From: SAR324 cluster bacterium
GTDB lineage: Bacteria; SAR324; NAC60-12
Reading direction: 5' to 3'
NCBI GenBank assembly: GCA_028281495.1
Contig: JANQJU010000064.1
Coordinates: 575,436-639,435 of the forward strand
DNA length: 64,000 nucleotides
The notes under the pieces: generated by a model
Seen by the model: the letters and a program-made list of their open reading frames with translations, nothing else
What the model was told of the DNA's origin: nothing
The model's database searches: none
Position numbers and translations under genes: made by a program
Part shown: positions 34,894 through 44,359 of the stretch, piece by piece
How the letters are laid out: each line of letters starts with the position of its first letter
How positions within the stretch are numbered: position 1 is the first letter of the stretch

Positions 34894-36285
34894 TCACGCT
34901 CCTTGCCACAAGAAAGACCGGAAGAGGTTCAACTGCCGCGCGTACAATCCCCAATCTCCCTTCGAAAGCAGCTGCCAAACGTACTGAGGTCTGAGATAAA
35001 ACTTCAAGTACGCCTTTTTCACAAATTCCGAAACCTGTTGTTCCTGTTCCGGGGTGAAATAGGTCACATCCAATCGAATCGGATCGTTCCAATAGGGACC
35101 CGGTCCGTATAGTTTTGCATAGGTTGGAGAACCCGGAAATGCCAAATATGGATGAAACGAGGCGAAAGTCGGATTGAGATCTAAAGCAAATTCTAGGGTA
35201 TCTTGGTATTGCATAGAGGTTTCCCCCGGGTGGCCAAAGATAAAAAAAGCAGCGGTTTGAATACCAGCTTGCTGTGTGGCGCGGATACCTTCCCGAATCC
35301 GTTCTTTTTTGATCCGTTTGTTGGTGCTTTCGATCACATCGGGGTGACCAGCTTCTACACCGAAATGAATGAGCGAGCATCCACTCTGCTTCATCAACTC
35401 CAGCATGTTTCCCTTCACTGAGTCTGCACGAGTTTGGCATGTCCACCGAAAACCATAACGACGAGCATAGTCCTTTTTAATCAAATGCTCACATACGGCT
35501 TTGACCATTTTTCGGTTGATGGTGAATTCAAGATCAAAAATATACAATGACCGACAGCCGTGCACTTCGATCAAAGTATCCAATTCCTGCAAAAAAGGTT
35601 CGGGTGAACGTTTCCGATATCCATCTTGAAACATGGATAGGTTGCAAAAATTGCAGGAATAAGGACATCCGCGCGATGTTTCCAACAATGCAAAATGCCC
35701 TCCTAACAATTCGTAATGGTAATTTTTTAAAGAAACTAGGTCGTAGGCAGGCGGTGGTAATTCATTCATATGTCGTTGAGAACGCTGGGGATTATGCTGA
35801 ACATCGTCCCCTTCACGAAAAGAAATACCGTCAATGGCAGAAAGACTTTTTTGTGAGTTCCAGGCTTTAGCGATTTCCAAAATACCCAATTCTGGTTCCT
35901 CCCTAACCACAACCTTGGCTTGAGTCGACGCAAGGGTTCCTCCGGGAAAATGGGTTCCATGATTGCCTGTGATCACTAGGTGTTCGGTGGGGAGATTTTT
36001 TGCAAAATCCAATATCGACTGCACGGCAAACGAGGGGCATTGCCAGTCTGCATAAGGATTGGTAGTCATCACCACCATGTCCGCTGCTTTCGCATTTTGA
36101 TGAACTTGTTCGAGTGTAATCGAATAGTCCGCATTCAAATCATTCAAGGTCACTTCCCATCCTTCGTTTCGGAGCAGCGTTGCGGTTATGAGGAGGGACA
36201 GTGGCGGAAAACGGCGATGAAATTTTCGGGAACGTTTGCCAACGAGGCCTTCTTGAGCTGGTGCAATTAAGAGTGCTTTTGCCAT
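34894..36285 (-). CDS. B12-binding-domain radical SAM protein
   Basis: 463 residues. The N-terminal 160 form a cobalamin-binding-like Rossmann domain (FPPLSLLITATLLRNEGWEV, VITGNHGTHFPGGTL). The DxHxxG cobalt-ligand motif is not evident, so B12 may bind base-off or not at all. The radical SAM core follows with the 4Fe-4S cluster cysteines C207, C211 and C214 (RGCPYSCNFC) and FGVEAGHPDVIEST further on. Relatives do methylations, ring contractions and hopanoid or antibiotic modifications; the substrate here is unknown. The ATG has AGGAAAG and overlaps the upstream secreted-protein gene by 19 bp, indicating coupling. Confidence 0.88.
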   Translation of the reverse strand: MAKALLIAPAQEGLVGKRSRKFHRRFPPLSLLITATLLRNEGWEVTLNDLNADYSITLEQVHQNAKAADMVVMTTNPYADWQCPSFAVQSILDFAKNLPTEHLVITGNHGTHFPGGTLASTQAKVVVREEPELGILEIAKAWNSQKSLSAIDGISFREGDDVQHNPQRSQRHMNELPPPAYDLVSLKNYHYELLGGHFALLETSRGCPYSCNFCNLSMFQDGYRKRSPEPFLQELDTLIEVHGCRSLYIFDLEFTINRKMVKAVCEHLIKKDYARRYGFRWTCQTRADSVKGNMLELMKQSGCSLIHFGVEAGHPDVIESTNKRIKKERIREGIRATQQAGIQTAAFFIFGHPGETSMQYQDTLEFALDLNPTFASFHPYLAFPGSPTYAKLYGPGPYWNDPIRLDVTYFTPEQEQQVSEFVKKAYLKFYLRPQYVWQLLSKGDWGLYARQLNLFRSFLWQGA

Positions 36286-37103
36286 ACTTTCCTATAGATT
36301 GAGGGGCCATATCTGCCCGAAAAGGCGATTCCAATTAACACAATCAAAGTGATGGTCATTGATTGACGACTGAACCACCAAGAAATGGCTACGGATTCCG
36401 GTAGCACACGCATGGGTAAATTGACGGGCGACGAGTAATGGATTCCTTCGTGAGTGTAATGGGCAATGAGGTAACTTACATACGTATTAGGCCATAAGTT
36501 ACCATGCCTCAATTTCAAATGCCATGAGCGGCTCTCTTGCCCTTTAAGTTCAACCGGATTGGCAGGGAGGGTGATTCCGATATTCATGGCAGTATGACTC
36601 TGAAAATGGATTTGTTTAGCCCAGGAATCCTTGTTTTTTAGGGTCACCACGACAAATTCATCTTTAGGTAGGACCGCTTCTTCCACCTCCCATTCCAGTC
36701 CCGAAGACGATTCGTCTTGATGGACAAAGCGGACGATGTACGGCAACAGAAACTTGCTCCCTAGCGCATCTCGATATTCAACGCGTAGACGTAAATGATA
36801 CGTTCCTGGATTTTCAAAGGGATGTTGCTTGGCTTCGTACCCAGTGGAAAGTGTGTCGAGTGGTTGTAACTGACTGGTTCCATGAATTCGTTTAGGGGTG
36901 TTGCCGATCCAAAGCAGGGGTTGTACTTCTTGAGCAGTTTCGTCCCCTCGGTTGTGAAGCTTCAGTTTGACTTTAATGAACTCGTCGCTCAGATCCACTG
37001 TACTGGTGAGGTGCAACGAAATGGTTCCGGCCCCGCTTTCAGAAACCAGGAAACCCAAGGATAAACAGAGCAGGAAGGTGGATTTGGATAAGAATTTCAT
37101 CAT
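36267..37103 (-). CDS. Secreted beta-rich protein with C-terminal membrane anchor
   Basis: 278 residues from the ATG at 37103, which overlaps the GT2 stop (ATGA). Signal peptide residues about 3-22 (LSKSTFLLCLSLGFL), two beta-sandwich-like regions (LDLS-type strands with ENPGTYHLRLRVEYRD at about 100), then one membrane helix near residues 245-262 and a short basic tail. This is the layout of a periplasmic domain tethered at the inner membrane. It resembles NEW1/CARDB-like adhesion modules only in general form, and no family is assigned. Position between a GT2 and a radical SAM protein suggests a role in the same envelope pathway. Confidence 0.72.
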   Translation of the reverse strand: MMKFLSKSTFLLCLSLGFLVSESGAGTISLHLTSTVDLSDEFIKVKLKLHNRGDETAQEVQPLLWIGNTPKRIHGTSQLQPLDTLSTGYEAKQHPFENPGTYHLRLRVEYRDALGSKFLLPYIVRFVHQDESSSGLEWEVEEAVLPKDEFVVVTLKNKDSWAKQIHFQSHTAMNIGITLPANPVELKGQESRSWHLKLRHGNLWPNTYVSYLIAHYTHEGIHYSSPVNLPMRVLPESVAISWWFSRQSMTITLIVLIGIAFSGRYGPSIYRKVWQKHS

Positions 37104-37810
37104 GAGGCGTGTTCGAGTTTGAGGCGTTTGAACATGTCCCAAAGTTCTTTCAATGTTTGGGGCACGCGTTTGAGGATATGATGATCGGTTTCACGAGTTT
37201 CTAGGACTTCTGCTGGAACTTCCAAGACTTCGCAATGATCATGCATAGCACGCACTATCACTTCCGTATCGTAAGTGTGATGTGTGGCCACGGATTGCTT
37301 GAAGTAATTGCGCAATTTTTCCGAGTTGCGCCAAGCCTTGATTCCATGGGTATCTGAGACTCGGAGGCCAAACAGGAAAAATAAGATCATTCGAAATGTA
37401 TAAGACGCAATCTTGCGAAGCCAGCCTCGGCGATCCTTGGAAAGCAATAAATTCTTGGAAGCGATGATGATATCGTACTTCACGGTCATCACGTGAGAAG
37501 CGATTTCTAAAAATTCAACGTCCCAATAATCGATATCAAAATTGACAATAACGTCTCCCTTCGATGCCAAGAAACCTTCCTTCAATGCGATTCCATAATT
37601 GGCATTGTTCAAGCTAAGGCATTGCACCTGCTGGAATTCATCAGATATTTTTTGGGCAATAGCCAGGGTGTCATCTCGACTTCCATTTTCCACAATCATC
37701 AATTCCCAATCGATATCCGGGATTTGCTGCAATTGTTCAATCATACTGCGGACGTTTGGTTCTAAAACCTTCGCTTCATTATGTACTGGCACCACAATAT
37801 TGATTCTCAT
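37100..37810 (-). CDS. GT2 family glycosyltransferase (DPM1/DolP-type)
   Basis: 236 residues. GT-A motifs: VVPVHNEAKVLEPNVRS, LMIVENGSRDDTLAIA, and the DxD-like FDIDYWD. The C-terminal part carries one hydrophobic helix (RMILFFLFGLRVSDT). The fold matches polyprenyl-phosphate mannose/glucose synthases, which load a sugar on a lipid carrier at the membrane. It starts 5 bp after the stop of the large membrane protein and overlaps the next gene by 4 bp, so the products act together. The ATG at 37810 is chosen over a longer start inside the upstream gene. Confidence 0.87.
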   Translation of the reverse strand: MRINIVVPVHNEAKVLEPNVRSMIEQLQQIPDIDWELMIVENGSRDDTLAIAQKISDEFQQVQCLSLNNANYGIALKEGFLASKGDVIVNFDIDYWDVEFLEIASHVMTVKYDIIIASKNLLLSKDRRGWLRKIASYTFRMILFFLFGLRVSDTHGIKAWRNSEKLRNYFKQSVATHHTYDTEVIVRAMHDHCEVLEVPAEVLETRETDHHILKRVPQTLKELWDMFKRLKLEHAS

Positions 37811-37815
37811 AAAGA

Positions 37816-40467
37816 TCACTTCCCTTTGATTTCTTCTAAACGATTCTTGGCGTGCTTCGTCCAATATGGGTCATTCAACTCGTTGATAATATAATCATAG
37901 TGAGCACGCGACATTTGCCACTGCTCCTGTTGTTGTGCACAGATGCCCAGGTGGTAATATGCTTCTGCAAGCCATTCACTATCGCGATATTGCAGGATTT
38001 CCCTAAAGGCAGGAATCGCCTCAGAACACTTGTATTGTAGATAATAAGACAAACCTAAGAAGTAATAAACTTTGTCATTGGTGGGCCTTCCAGGCCAACG
38101 CTCTAGAACCCGGGCAAAACCCTGCTGTGCGCGTTCATATTCTTTTATCGTGTAGGCCCGTTCTGCCTGTTTGAATGTGGCATGGTAACCTGGAGAAAAC
38201 ACGTCGTAGAGCACACTGAGGAAAAAACCGACGAACAGAATAAGAAACAAGCCATATCCCAAGCGGTTGAGAGCTTTTATATCAGAGAGCTTTTCGAACA
38301 GCACTGTCCAATTTCCACCTCGAAGCGCAGGCACAAATGCGAATCCAATAATAAGGAGAAACAACCCCAAACCCAATCCATTGAGCCATAATCCGACTAC
38401 ACGAGGACCCACATTGTCGAAGGTCAGCTTCACCTGGTTTTGTGTTGGATAGACCAGCAGCCAGGCCGGAGAAATTGCATAAGGGCCTTCTGCTCCTGTG
38501 ACTTGCCAGCCTGGATGGTAAGCCACTTTCACCAGATGTGGTTGTCCTAAACAATTTGTCTGAAACTCGACAGTTTCCTTATTCAGTTGCGAATCAATCT
38601 GGCAGGTTTCTGGGTTTTTAGGAGCTTTGTTTGTTGAAGACGGCGGAATTGGAATTTTGTCCAATCCGTAGACTGTTTTATGCGCTTCGGGCAAGGTGTA
38701 TAAAAACGCTCCGCTGTTGGGGTAGTCCCGAAACCATTGATAAAATTTGAATCGGAAGTTTTGAGGCTCGACATACTGAGGTTCTTCAGAAAGCACCTGA
38801 ACGTATTGGGAATCCCCTTTCACTTTCCAGATCTCGTAAGGCGAGTATCGAATCGCCTTTTGTAGTTGATAGTGGGTGGATAATTTGCGGACTTCTGCTT
38901 TTGCCTCTTTGGAGACAAAAATGAGCTGATTCACGTTGAACAAATCAAGGTAATCGACTGCACGTTTGAGATCGAAACGACTGCAAGGGTAATCAGGAAA
39001 CGGACATGAGATCTGTTTAGAATACAAAGACTGGGCATAAAACACGAAAGGGCTGAGTAGCGACGACTGAAAATACAATCCCTCAATAGTAGCCCTTCCT
39101 GAGAAATAGGGCAGGCTTTCGAAAGCCCGTACCGTGCCCATTCCGTTGGTTGTTGTATTGTGCTCGTAGGCAACTCTGGGTTCGCCCACATTGCCTAGCA
39201 AATTGCTGTTAATCGACCGGAATGTGTTCCAGCGAGGTGCTCGCTCAAACCCCTGCATATTCCATTTGATCCAATGGGCAACATCGGTTCGGAAAAAGCT
39301 CATCCACAGCACGACGCTACAAAATCCGATATAAGGCAGTACCCTGGAGACAAATCGATTGGTGAACAACACCGCCACATAAGCGAATCCCCACACCGTG
39401 GTCAAAAAATGAATAAACGGAATGAAGCGGATATCGGGGAGATGTAACGTTTCTGAACTGAAGTAGCATAAAACGCAGACCACGATGATGTACCAGAGAA
39501 ACCCGATGATCCGTCTTTCGTCTCTTGACAGAACTTGCCACCTGAAATGTCCGGGGATACAGGCATAGAGGGATGCCAACAAGAAGATGATCTGAGGGGG
39601 AACCAGAATGCCCGGAATCACTTCAGAAATCGATCCGAAGGTCCAAAGAATGTTGAAAGCAGTTGTATAAGGAATATTGTAAAAGAGCTGCATGAACCAT
39701 CCTGCAAACAACAACCCCCCCACTCCAAAAACAGTCAGGATCAACAACGATTTGCGAACAAAAAAGCGTGGAAACAGCAGAAAGTACAGTACACTCAAAC
39801 AACACAAAATGAGAGTGAATCCATGACTCAAACCAATCAAGAACAGCAGAAAAATGGCTGCCACAAGCAACCGAAAGTCGAACTTTTCTTCGCCATCATG
39901 GATTTGATGAATCAGGCGATACAGCATACCCCAAAACATGAAGGTGATTGAAAAGCTAAAGGCATAGCTGAATTCGCCAGCCAATGTGCTGTAAAGGTTG
40001 CCGCCCCACATGGAATTGGATGTGTTGAACAAAAAGAGCAAACTCGCAGCCGCCGCAAGCCCTGGTCCTGGAAAACGAAATCGGCACAAACGCAACATGG
40101 CATAAGTGCAAAGCGGCAAGAGAAAAGGTCCTATTACGGTTACGATCTTGAAGCTCACGGTGAGCGGCATCAAAAACGACATCGCCACCGCGGCGACGTA
40201 CAATAAAGGGAAATAGAAAATGAACAGAGGGTAACCGCCATAATTCCCAGGATACCATCCAATGACTTTGCCTTGAGGCAACAAAACATCTTTTAGATAA
40301 GCGACTGTTTTGAAATGCGAGGCCGTGTCACCCCCCGTAACAACCGTGTCCAAATTGATGTAATGGAGCGGAAAATATTGAAACAAATAGAGATAGATGA
40401 GGATGAAGAGGAAGAAATCGACAATGGTGTTCAGGTGACGTCGAAGGAAGCTGATTAGATTCATCAT
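37816..40467 (-). CDS. Large membrane protein, 6-pyruvoyl-tetrahydropterin-synthase-related, with TPR tail
   Basis: 883 residues from the ATG at 40467. About 11-13 membrane helices in the N-terminal half and near residues 690-760. The first periplasmic loop has GGDTASHFKTVAYLKDVLLPQG and then GWYPGNYGGYPLFIFYFPLLY, the layout of the PTPS-related membrane domain, whose members resemble GT-C glycosyltransferases. A periplasmic domain of about 300 residues follows. The last 140 residues look like TPRs (YTIKEYERAQQGFARVLERWP). Just after it comes a GT2 of the polyprenyl-phosphate type, a natural donor maker for a GT-C enzyme. The substrate is unknown. Confidence 0.8.
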   Translation of the reverse strand: MMNLISFLRRHLNTIVDFFLFILIYLYLFQYFPLHYINLDTVVTGGDTASHFKTVAYLKDVLLPQGKVIGWYPGNYGGYPLFIFYFPLLYVAAVAMSFLMPLTVSFKIVTVIGPFLLPLCTYAMLRLCRFRFPGPGLAAAASLLFLFNTSNSMWGGNLYSTLAGEFSYAFSFSITFMFWGMLYRLIHQIHDGEEKFDFRLLVAAIFLLFLIGLSHGFTLILCCLSVLYFLLFPRFFVRKSLLILTVFGVGGLLFAGWFMQLFYNIPYTTAFNILWTFGSISEVIPGILVPPQIIFLLASLYACIPGHFRWQVLSRDERRIIGFLWYIIVVCVLCYFSSETLHLPDIRFIPFIHFLTTVWGFAYVAVLFTNRFVSRVLPYIGFCSVVLWMSFFRTDVAHWIKWNMQGFERAPRWNTFRSINSNLLGNVGEPRVAYEHNTTTNGMGTVRAFESLPYFSGRATIEGLYFQSSLLSPFVFYAQSLYSKQISCPFPDYPCSRFDLKRAVDYLDLFNVNQLIFVSKEAKAEVRKLSTHYQLQKAIRYSPYEIWKVKGDSQYVQVLSEEPQYVEPQNFRFKFYQWFRDYPNSGAFLYTLPEAHKTVYGLDKIPIPPSSTNKAPKNPETCQIDSQLNKETVEFQTNCLGQPHLVKVAYHPGWQVTGAEGPYAISPAWLLVYPTQNQVKLTFDNVGPRVVGLWLNGLGLGLFLLIIGFAFVPALRGGNWTVLFEKLSDIKALNRLGYGLFLILFVGFFLSVLYDVFSPGYHATFKQAERAYTIKEYERAQQGFARVLERWPGRPTNDKVYYFLGLSYYLQYKCSEAIPAFREILQYRDSEWLAEAYYHLGICAQQQEQWQMSRAHYDYIINELNDPYWTKHAKNRLEEIKGK

Positions 40468-40471
40468 GTGT

Positions 40472-41374
40472 TTACTTTCTACATTCTCCAATTGACTTTT
40501 GGCGGCATCGTTCGCCATCAATCCAGATCGTTTGCCCTAGATTGGCACGATGCAGAACGGCTTTTTGTAAATCTGCACCTCGCAGATTGCTGCTGTTAAG
40601 TTTCACCCAATTGAGTGTGGCTTTGTAAAAATTGGCTTCTGTGAGAGTCGCGAAACGGAGGTCTGCGCCATTCAGTCGTGCATGATATAAAATGGCACGG
40701 TGGAGCACTGCCTCTTCCAGGTCGGCTCGATGCAGTTGAGCACCTTCTAAATTGGCACCACTCAAGTCAGCTTGAAATAAAATCGCCCCTTTCAAGTCCG
40801 CTCCGCGAAGATCTGCTTCTTGCAGCTGGGCTTTGTTGAGTTTGGCATCTTGCAAAACAGCCCAACCCATTCGAACATCATGAAGTTGTACCTGGTACAT
40901 CACAGCGTGCGAAAGGTCGGCCCGCATGAGGTTCGCTCCATTGAGGTTAGCGCCGGATAAATTCGCTCCGTTCAATTTGGCATCTTCGAGAATGGCTCCG
41001 TAGAGATTGGCTCCTGTTAGGTTCGCACCAATTAAGTTGGCCCCGGTCAAGTCTGCCCATGCGAGGTTAGCGCCCTGAAAATCAGTACCCTTCGCTTGGA
41101 TTCGTTTCAACTTCGTACCGGCTAACTGAACATCACGTAGCCTTCCTTTGGTGAGCTTGGCTTCTTCCAGGTCACTCCAGCGCATATTTGCACCTTGTAA
41201 AAATGCTTCGCTGAGGTCGGCCTGGCGAAGAGAAATTCCTTCCAAATCGCAGTGGGCACACTGCCGATTTTTCTTGAGTTGTTTTAAATCCTTCGGATGG
41301 AAGGCCCCTACTGAAGAGGCTCCCCACGTTCCCCAAATGAGGATTACGAAAAGTAAAAGAATGATCGGACGCAT
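40472..41374 (-). CDS. Secreted pentapeptide-repeat protein
   Basis: 300 residues from the ATG at 41374, which has AAAGGAGGAGC before it. A signal peptide (about 2-22) ends near SVGAF. Next come CAHC and then about 40 pentapeptides of the A(D/N)Lxx type from residue 40 to 290 (DLTGANLIGANLTGANLYG is a clear run), then a Cys-containing end. Such proteins form right-handed quadrilateral beta-helices; most cytosolic ones bind DNA gyrase or have unknown roles. Export of this one argues against a gyrase role. It ends 4 bp before the large membrane protein start. Confidence 0.88.
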   Translation of the reverse strand: MRPIILLLFVILIWGTWGASSVGAFHPKDLKQLKKNRQCAHCDLEGISLRQADLSEAFLQGANMRWSDLEEAKLTKGRLRDVQLAGTKLKRIQAKGTDFQGANLAWADLTGANLIGANLTGANLYGAILEDAKLNGANLSGANLNGANLMRADLSHAVMYQVQLHDVRMGWAVLQDAKLNKAQLQEADLRGADLKGAILFQADLSGANLEGAQLHRADLEEAVLHRAILYHARLNGADLRFATLTEANFYKATLNWVKLNSSNLRGADLQKAVLHRANLGQTIWIDGERCRQKSIGECRK

Positions 41375-41411
41375 GCTCCTCCTTTTCTGAAAACGAGTTA
41401 AACCAGAAAAT

Positions 41412-41993
41412 TTAAATAGAAAACACTCCCAAGCTTTCCAAAAAGGTGTCAATGTTTTCAATATGATGGGCTTTACAAAAATCCACCAATAACTTTTTTT
41501 GCTTTGCCAAAAACGTTTGCAGCAACTCTTTTTGTTCCATGTTATTAGTTTGTGCTCGGTGGATTTCATACATGAACGCAATAACGTCGAGCACTTTAAG
41601 ATCGACGCTCAAGGTGGGGTCATGTGTGACGTTCAGGCTACTTAAAAATTCCGATTGCACTTGTTCTAACTGTGCTCGCAGCTTGTCATTTTTCAAGCCT
41701 GGCAGAATATCTCCGGTAGCCGACTCATGAAGATCATGAGTTAACGCCATGACCATCAGTTGGTTACGAAGAGAGTCTTCATAGTTACGGAAGCGAGCCC
41801 AATATAAAGCTAAAAACGCCACACAAAAGCTATGCTGTCCTACATTCCAGTCACCAAAACCCGATACGGCGAAGGCGCGTGGAATTTTGAATAGATTCAT
41901 CGCCACATCAAGATTGGGATTTTTTTGAATCTCCGAAAGATATCCTTGCGGTGTTAGAATATCGATCGGCGGCGGATGTTGAGGGTTCGACAT
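41412..41993 (-). CDS. HD-domain phosphohydrolase, YfbR/HDDC2-like
   Basis: 193 residues. HD-superfamily metal ligands: His in VGQHSFCVAFLALYWA, the HD pair in LTHDLHESATGDI and a downstream Asp in LKVLDVIAFM. The arrangement with HESATGDI fits the YfbR family, which are 5'-deoxynucleotidases. It begins 3 bp after the HATPase gene and is followed by the pentapeptide gene after 37 bp, so it probably shares their transcript. A nucleotide-phosphate substrate is likely but unproven. Confidence 0.82.
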   Translation of the reverse strand: MSNPQHPPPIDILTPQGYLSEIQKNPNLDVAMNLFKIPRAFAVSGFGDWNVGQHSFCVAFLALYWARFRNYEDSLRNQLMVMALTHDLHESATGDILPGLKNDKLRAQLEQVQSEFLSSLNVTHDPTLSVDLKVLDVIAFMYEIHRAQTNNMEQKELLQTFLAKQKKLLVDFCKAHHIENIDTFLESLGVFSI

Positions 41994-41996
41994 GAA

Positions 41997-42917
41997 TCAA
42001 ATTTCCTGGATAGGCAACGTGATATCAAATCCGATTTCTTGATCGGGGTTTTTTTGAATAGACAAAGAGCCGCCATGCTCTTCGACGATTTTTTGTGCGT
42101 ACAGGACATCCAAACCCCAATCCTCCGAGTTTTCGAGCGATTGAGTCAAAAAGTCTTCGAGATCGGTGGGGTGGGACAGTTTGTCTGTATGCTCTCCCCT
42201 CATGGAAAGTTGCAGTTGCTTGATGCTCATTCCATAAATCGTCTTGTCGCCCTTTTTGAGGATGATATTGAGGTTTTCATGCTTTGTAGAACGAGTGACC
42301 GTGTTGATCAGAATCAAGATTGCTTTTTGAAACAGTTCCACGTCTATGTACAAACTGTGTGGTAAATTGGGAACTGCAAAAAGTTTGATCCGTCCCCGGT
42401 TTTCTTGATTGAACTTTCGAGCCAATTCTTTGAAAAACGGCAACAAATCAACTACATCGCGCTGGGTGTCCAATGACTGATCCAAATTGGAGCCATGCAT
42501 ATCCAATTGTTGAACGCCATCAACGATACTAAGACATTGGCGCAATGTTTGTTGCACTTCAGGATCTTGCACCGAATCAATCAACTGCTCCAAATCGGCG
42601 GTCATTTGAGCGATCGGCTTATCCAATTTGGAAACCAGACGAGGCACGATTTGGAGACGATGTCGTTGTGCTTCTTCCTGTTTGCGGAGTGACTGGATAT
42701 GCTGATTCTTGATTTGTAGCTGAATCTGAAGTTCTGGAGACGGTTGAGGCGATTCTTGGTGCTGTGTTTTGGCTTCGTAATCCGATAGTTGTTTATGAAG
42801 TTGAGCCAATTGTTTTTCTAAATCGGCAATGATTTGGTCAGATTCATCTGGCAAAAACCGCTCGGAGGCTTCCGCTTGTAATGCCTGTTGCGACTTTGTT
42901 ATAACTTTCTCCGCCAT
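41997..42917 (-). CDS. Histidine-kinase-like protein lacking the phosphorylatable His
   Basis: 306 residues. An N-terminal coiled coil (about 20-95) is followed by a dimerisation-like region whose H-box position reads SKLDKPI, so there is no phosphoacceptor His. The C-terminus has a degenerate HATPase fold: an N-box-like ILINTVTRST and a clear G2-type segment WGLDVLYAQKIVEEHGGSL, but no DxGxG G1 box. No transmembrane helix. It may be a pseudokinase scaffold or bind ATP without kinase activity. It heads a minus-strand gene run and is divergent by 34 bp from the membrane protein at 42952, so the two share a small promoter region. Confidence 0.72.
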   Translation of the reverse strand: MAEKVITKSQQALQAEASERFLPDESDQIIADLEKQLAQLHKQLSDYEAKTQHQESPQPSPELQIQLQIKNQHIQSLRKQEEAQRHRLQIVPRLVSKLDKPIAQMTADLEQLIDSVQDPEVQQTLRQCLSIVDGVQQLDMHGSNLDQSLDTQRDVVDLLPFFKELARKFNQENRGRIKLFAVPNLPHSLYIDVELFQKAILILINTVTRSTKHENLNIILKKGDKTIYGMSIKQLQLSMRGEHTDKLSHPTDLEDFLTQSLENSEDWGLDVLYAQKIVEEHGGSLSIQKNPDQEIGFDITLPIQEI

Positions 42918-42951
42918 TCTTTATACCTGAATTCATTACCTAAGGAACCTA

Positions 42952-43776
42952 ATGCAAGACGTGTTACTTCGTCCCCACTCTGCTGGGGATTGTTTTAAAT
43001 TGGGGCTACGGATTTATCAATCTCATTTCGTGCCTCTTCTAGTTTTAAGCGTGACGTTATTCGCCCCGGCAGTTGCTTTTGGACTGTGGGATATACAGCT
43101 AGGGCAAAATATTCTCGTTCTCATGACCCATCTCTTAGAGGCCGCCATCGCTTTGGGAATGATGGTTTTGCTGTTTCAACCGGTATTCCCAGCAATTGGG
43201 ATATTGAGAATCGGCCGATCAACATTGGCAGCAGGCGCTTTGCATGTGGCTTTGTTGCAGTGGTTGATCACCTTGTGTGGTATACTTATCCTCCAATTGC
43301 CTTTGGCTGTCGCCTTCGTCTTGTTGTTCTTATGGGTCTATTGTTTGTTTGCTATCAATTTGGCACAGCCCGTGTTCCTTGTAGAAGGACTCCGAGGGGG
43401 GCAGGCAATAAAACGCAGTTTTCAGCTGGTCTATCAATCCTTTGGTAAAGTCTTTGGAACGCTGTTGCTGTTGTTTCTATTTCGCTTGGTCGTTTTTTAT
43501 GGTTGTTTGATTCTTTTTCTTTCCAACTTGGAAATACATCATATGCTTGAAGATCCATTCCGGCCGGTAGTGGAGGCGTTGGGGTCTCAAGAAGGATTAC
43601 TTCAAATATCCCAAGCTCATTTTGTGACTGAAGTTTTGGTGCAACCGCTCTCGGCCGTCGTCCTCTTCATTTTATATATTAGCCTTCGCATCCAAGAATC
43701 CCCAATTGATGTGACACAAATGCAACAAGTGGTATCTCCTTTATTGACGGAAACCGATGAAGATCAAAACAACTGA
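42952..43776 (+). CDS. Six-helix membrane protein of unknown function
   Basis: 274 residues, about six hydrophobic helices. A cytosolic motif before the last helices reads VFLVEGLRGGQAIKRSFQLV, reminiscent of YciC/glycerophosphodiesterase-membrane-domain proteins. No catalytic motif. AAGGAAC precedes the ATG. Its last 20 bp overlap engB, so the two are coexpressed. Confidence 0.72.
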   Translation: MQDVLLRPHSAGDCFKLGLRIYQSHFVPLLVLSVTLFAPAVAFGLWDIQLGQNILVLMTHLLEAAIALGMMVLLFQPVFPAIGILRIGRSTLAAGALHVALLQWLITLCGILILQLPLAVAFVLLFLWVYCLFAINLAQPVFLVEGLRGGQAIKRSFQLVYQSFGKVFGTLLLLFLFRLVVFYGCLILFLSNLEIHHMLEDPFRPVVEALGSQEGLLQISQAHFVTEVLVQPLSAVVLFILYISLRIQESPIDVTQMQQVVSPLLTETDEDQNN

Positions 43777-44359
43777 ATTTGTGTTGAGTGTGGCTCAACC
43801 CTCGCAATTGCCGCAACCCACTCTGCCCGAGATTGCATTTGCTGGAAAATCCAATGTAGGAAAGTCCACACTGATCAATTCTCTACTCAATCGCAAGAAC
43901 CTCGTTAAAACAAGCTCCACGCCGGGCAAGACGAGGTTGCTTAATTTTTTCCTCATCAACCAAAAGTTTCATTTGGTGGATCTTCCCGGATATGGGTACG
44001 CGAAGGTATCGCGTTCGATGAAGGAGGAATGGAGCAAGCTAATCGAAAATTACCTTTCGAACCGCTCGGCCTTAAAGGTGGTGATTTTGATCATTGATAT
44101 CCGACATGGTCCCAACGAAGGGGACCTGCAACTCAAACAATGGCTCGATTATTACCAAATTCCCTCAATCATTGTGGCCAATAAAGTCGATAAATTGAAG
44201 CGCAATGAAATTGTTAAGCAGTTGAAGAAGACTCAAGAAGCTCTTCAATTGACCAAGCCGCCGATTCAGCATTCCTCTCTCAAACGTATTGGCAGAAACG
44301 AGATTTGGCTAGCTCTCACGCCCTTCCTTGGGCTTTCGAGCGACGACAACCCAAGATAA
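43757..44359 (+). CDS. engB: Ribosome biogenesis GTPase EngB/YsxC
   Basis: Essential TRAFAC GTPase needed for late assembly of the 50S subunit and cell division. 200 residues: G1 AGKSNVGKSTL, switch I STPGKTRLLNFF, G3 VDLPGYGYAKV, G4 NKVDK and a G5-like HSSLKRIG. All GTP-binding positions are present. It starts inside the upstream membrane-protein gene and its 3' end overlaps the convergent GT2-methyltransferase gene by 51 bp. Confidence 0.96.
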   Translation: MKIKTTEFVLSVAQPSQLPQPTLPEIAFAGKSNVGKSTLINSLLNRKNLVKTSSTPGKTRLLNFFLINQKFHLVDLPGYGYAKVSRSMKEEWSKLIENYLSNRSALKVVILIIDIRHGPNEGDLQLKQWLDYYQIPSIIVANKVDKLKRNEIVKQLKKTQEALQLTKPPIQHSSLKRIGRNEIWLALTPFLGLSSDDNPR

